DNA of 7,480 bases from contig JAUVYX010000038.1 of the NCBI GenBank assembly GCA_030602865.1, positions 1 through 7,480 on the forward strand. The letters run 5' to 3'. The stretch comes from Dehalococcoidia bacterium. Its GTDB lineage: Bacteria; Chloroflexota; Dehalococcoidia; GIF9; AB-539-J10. Position 1 is the stretch's first letter. Each line of letters opens with the position of its first letter. The notes under the pieces were generated by a model that did no database searches, was not told the origin of the DNA, and saw nothing but the letters and a program-made list of their open reading frames with translations. Of this stretch, positions 5,356 to 7,480 are shown in pieces. The position numbers and the translations under genes are program-made.

Positions 5356-7006
5356 GATAAGCGTGCTCCTTTTCATATCGCAGAGTTTCAAAGGCAAACA
5401 GGTTTGGGGTATCAAGAAGCAGCGCCACGCTGCCGTCCCCCAGGATGATGCCTCCCGAGAAACCCCTGAATTGCTGCGCAATAGGGTCAAATGGTTTGAT
5501 GATATTTTCCACATGGTCCACTACTGTATCCACACCCAGGCTGAAAAACCTGTCCCCTATATGGATGACCACCGCAATTAGATTGTCCTGGTCTTCCCTA
5601 CCGGGGACGTTTAACACTTCGTTCAACCTGACAAAGGGGATAACCTCTTGGCGCAGAACCAATACCTGCTCGTTGCGAATCTCTTTGATATCCTGGGGTT
5701 TGATTTCAAGCGTTTCCACAACAGCGTCGGAGGGAATAGCAAATATATGATTGCCAACACCTACCATCAATGTCTGTAAAACAGCAGTGGTTAACGGCAA
5801 TGTCAAGGTGAAGCGTGTGCCCTTGCCTTTTTGAGTTGCCACATCAACCGTTCCCCCCAGCCGTTTGACCGAGTTTCTTACGACATCCAGTCCGACACCG
5901 CGTCCTGATACATTGGTTACCTCCTCGGCACCGGTGATGCCGGGTTCAAAGAGCAGGTTCAATGCATCTCTATCTTGAAGCGATTCGGCTTCTTCGGCGC
6001 TTACAAACCCTTTTCTGACCGCCACTTCCTTCATATGGGTAGTGTCAATGCCGCTGCCGTCATCCTCCACATCAATCAGGATGTGATTCTCAGCCCTTCT
6101 GGCGGCAAGTTTGACTATCCCGGACCTCTTCTTATGCCGTTTCTGTCGGGTAACAGCAGGTTCAATGCCGTGGTCAACGGCATTTTTAAGCAGGTGAATC
6201 AGCGGCTCGCTGAGGGTGTCAATCATAGCTTTGTCCAGTTCTATTTCACTGCCCTCAAGAACAAGCTCTATTTCCTTGCCTGCCTCTCTGGCTAAATCGC
6301 GCACCATTCTGGGGAACTTTTGAAAGATTTCACCAACGGGTACCAGGCGTGCGGCAGACACATTTTCCTGCAGCTCATTGATGTTATGCTCCATTGAAGC
6401 CAGCGCCGCCTCTAATTCTTTGTCTGCTGTGTCAGAGAGAATATTATCAAGGCGATTCTTGTTAATAATCAGCTCACCGGCCAGATTAAAAAGGGAATCC
6501 AGCAGATCTACCTGCACCCGCACCGTCTGGATTTTCTTGATGGTCGGTATGACTGCCGTTTTTGTTTCAGTGGTTTCCTGCAGGTTTGCCTGCTTCTGAG
6601 GATTAGTTTCTCCCGATGACAATTCTTTTATTTTCTCAGCAAGCGCTTGAAACTCGACCCTGCCCTCCTTCCCCTCAGTCCGTTCCTGAACCATTTTTTC
6701 AAGCGTGTCGGTAACCTCGAACAGGACATCGATGGTTTTTTCAGTAACCGGTACTTCATGCTTCCGAAGACGGTCCAGGATGTCCTCACAGGTGTGGGAC
6801 AGCTCGGCAATATCTGAAAATTCCAGCATCGTTGACGAGCTCTTAAGAGTATGAATAGCCCTGAATATCTCGTCCAGTTGCTCTGTCTGGCTGTGGTCTT
6901 TCTCCAGGGTGAGGAGGGCGTTGTTGATTCGGTGAAAGCCCTCTTTGGAATCACTCAGGTAGTCATCCAGAAACATGGAGAGATCTAATTTATCTTTGTC
7001 TGACAT
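5348..7006 (-). CDS. cheA: CheA chemotaxis-type histidine kinase without a P2 domain
   Basis: CheA is the cytosolic kinase that phosphorylates CheY and CheB when activated by receptor-CheW arrays. The 552-aa protein reads in order: P1 Hpt domain (about 8-110) with phospho-acceptor H52 in AIHTLKSSSTML; a ~30-residue linker (131-160); P3 dimerisation helices (about 161-225); P4 HATPase with N-box HLLKNAVDHGIE (N275), G1 DVEDDGSGID (312-321), FEPGIT (353-358) and G2 GRGVGLDVV (368-376); and P5 CheW-like domain (about 405-545). All kinase boxes look intact. The P2 domain that docks CheY/CheB in E. coli and Thermotoga is absent, which explains the shorter length (E. coli CheA is 654 aa). The start ATG has GAGG 4 nt upstream, inside a relic gene. 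The end overlaps cheC by 8 nt. Confidence 0.97.
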   Translation of the reverse strand: MSDKDKLDLSMFLDDYLSDSKEGFHRINNALLTLEKDHSQTEQLDEIFRAIHTLKSSSTMLEFSDIAELSHTCEDILDRLRKHEVPVTEKTIDVLFEVTDTLEKMVQERTEGKEGRVEFQALAEKIKELSSGETNPQKQANLQETTETKTAVIPTIKKIQTVRVQVDLLDSLFNLAGELIINKNRLDNILSDTADKELEAALASMEHNINELQENVSAARLVPVGEIFQKFPRMVRDLAREAGKEIELVLEGSEIELDKAMIDTLSEPLIHLLKNAVDHGIEPAVTRQKRHKKRSGIVKLAARRAENHILIDVEDDGSGIDTTHMKEVAVRKGFVSAEEAESLQDRDALNLLFEPGITGAEEVTNVSGRGVGLDVVRNSVKRLGGTVDVATQKGKGTRFTLTLPLTTAVLQTLMVGVGNHIFAIPSDAVVETLEIKPQDIKEIRNEQVLVLRQEVIPFVRLNEVLNVPGREDQDNLIAVVIHIGDRFFSLGVDTVVDHVENIIKPFDPIAQQFRGFSGGIILGDGSVALLLDTPNLFAFETLRYEKEHAYHE

Positions 7007-7085
7007 TCTGCCTCATTTCATAAACCAAGCTTATTATTCCCAGGGCAAACTCTTTTGTCCGCTGCTTAAGTTCTTTATTCGTCAT
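6990..7085 (-). pseudogene. Truncated four-helix-bundle (S23/IVP family) gene remnant
   Basis: A 31-codon reading frame starts at the ATG at 7085. Its first 17-20 residues (ELKQRTKEFALGIISLV after MTNK) closely resemble the usual N-terminus of four-helix-bundle proteins of the S23 / 23S-rRNA-intervening-sequence / Avd-like family, which I recall as ELKxRTKxFALRIIxLV and normally about 115-125 aa. After YEM the match stops and the frame runs out of phase into cheA, ending at 6990. The rest of the family (the GQLxRSGTSVGANY region) is absent. It therefore looks like the 5' remnant of an inserted and largely deleted gene, whose end now supplies the cheA ribosome-binding site. A functional micropeptide cannot be excluded but is less likely. 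Confidence 0.6.
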
Positions 7086-7100
7086 TCCGCACTTCGCAAT
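7084..7100. repeat. 17-nt motif shared with the PAS gene N-terminus
   Basis: On the minus strand this reads ATTGCGAAGTGCGGAAT, immediately before and into the relic start codon. It matches ATTGCGGATTGCGGAAT at 4084-4100 on the plus strand at 15 of 17 bases. Confidence 0.45.
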
Positions 7101-7104
7101 TGTT

Positions 7105-7480
7105 TCATATCATCTTCAAAATGGTTTGAGCTATTTGGGGCAGCGGTACAATCTCATCAACACAGCCCAATTCTATAGCGGCTTTGGGCATGCCAAAGAC
7201 GACGCAGGTTGATTGATCCTCGGCAATGGTGTTGCCACCGGCGTCCTTGATTGCCTTTAATCCCCTGGCACCATCACTTCCAAGCCCTGTCAGGAGTACC
7301 CCCAGGGTACTCTGGCCATAGGCCTTAGCCGCGGATTCCATGGCATAATCGATAGACGGCATAGCAGTGTAAGGCAGCACCTTTCTGCTCAAGCGTATTT
7401 TCCTGGCGTCTCCATTTTGTACAATCGTAGTATGGTACCCGCCGGGTGCGACTAGAGCCTGACCTGAACTTATGAGTCGG
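7105..7480 (-). CDS. cheB: CheB protein-glutamate methylesterase, C-terminal part
   Basis: CheB removes methyl groups from chemoreceptor glutamates and can deamidate glutamines, resetting receptor sensitivity. The window holds the last 124 residues; the 5' part lies beyond the right edge, so the N-terminal receiver and the catalytic serine motif cannot be checked. Visible family features are ALVAPGGYHTTI with the active-site His (fragment residue 16), LTGLGSDGARGLKAI with the active-site Asp (fragment residue 69), and the CheB-typical TCVVFGMPKAAIELGCVDEIV near the C-terminus (cited by its ends TCVVF and DEIV). The protein ends normally with a TGA at 7107-7105, so it is not truncated at this end. 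A gap of 98 nt with a relic gene separates it from cheA, the loosest junction of the cluster. An internal TTG at 7392 is not a real start. Confidence 0.95.
   Translation of the reverse strand, partial: RLISSGQALVAPGGYHTTIVQNGDARKIRLSRKVLPYTAMPSIDYAMESAAKAYGQSTLGVLLTGLGSDGARGLKAIKDAGGNTIAEDQSTCVVFGMPKAAIELGCVDEIVPLPQIAQTILKMI

Noticed and set aside
5356..5514. A longer cheC reading starting at 5514
   Set aside because: It would overlap cheA by 167 nt, adds sequence unlike CheC, and lacks a ribosome-binding site. The ATG at 5355 has AAGGAG and fits the family start.

Overview
All the real genes in this window lie on the minus strand and form one tightly packed, co-directional cluster. In transcription order (high to low coordinate) they are: the 3' part of cheB (methylesterase), cheA, cheC, cheD, a PAS protein with a KaiA/RsbU-like C-terminal domain, kaiB, kaiC, and the first 431 residues of a receiver-PAS-histidine kinase that runs off the left edge. 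From cheA to the kinase, neighbours overlap by 4 or 8 nt or are separated by 7 to 38 nt. This looks like a single transcription unit that extends beyond both ends of the window. The one larger gap is 98 nt between cheB and cheA, and it holds the remnant of a four-helix-bundle (S23/IVP family) gene.

The right half is a chemosensory core: CheB demethylates receptors, CheA is the histidine kinase, CheC is a CheY-P phosphatase, and CheD is a receptor deamidase and CheC partner. The left half is a Kai clock or timer core: a full double-domain KaiC that keeps the autophosphorylation residues, plus KaiB. No separate KaiA is visible. The PAS protein directly upstream of kaiB ends in a ~100-residue domain that resembles the KaiA C-terminal / RsbU N-terminal superfamily, so it is a candidate KaiA substitute with PAS sensory input. 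The last kinase, soluble with an N-terminal receiver, is a plausible output or integration partner. Neither a SasA-type KaiB-like domain nor CheY, CheW or a chemoreceptor is visible.

By eye the base composition is intermediate (roughly half GC), and ribosome-binding sites are strong AGGAGG types. CheC plus CheD points to a Gram-positive, Thermotoga, archaeal or Chloroflexota style of chemotaxis rather than the enterobacterial one. KaiBC without a classic KaiA, together with the four-helix-bundle relic and short GC-rich repeats, suits an uncultured environmental bacterium. Chloroflexota is my best guess, with low confidence. The window does not look cyanobacterial.

Several short repeats sit only in linkers, N-terminal tails or intergenic DNA: an octamer repeat shared by cheC and cheD, and a 17-nt motif shared by the PAS gene and the cheB-cheA gap. 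This suggests small repeat insertions tolerated between domains. No tRNA, rRNA, CRISPR array, insertion sequence or convincing terminator was seen.
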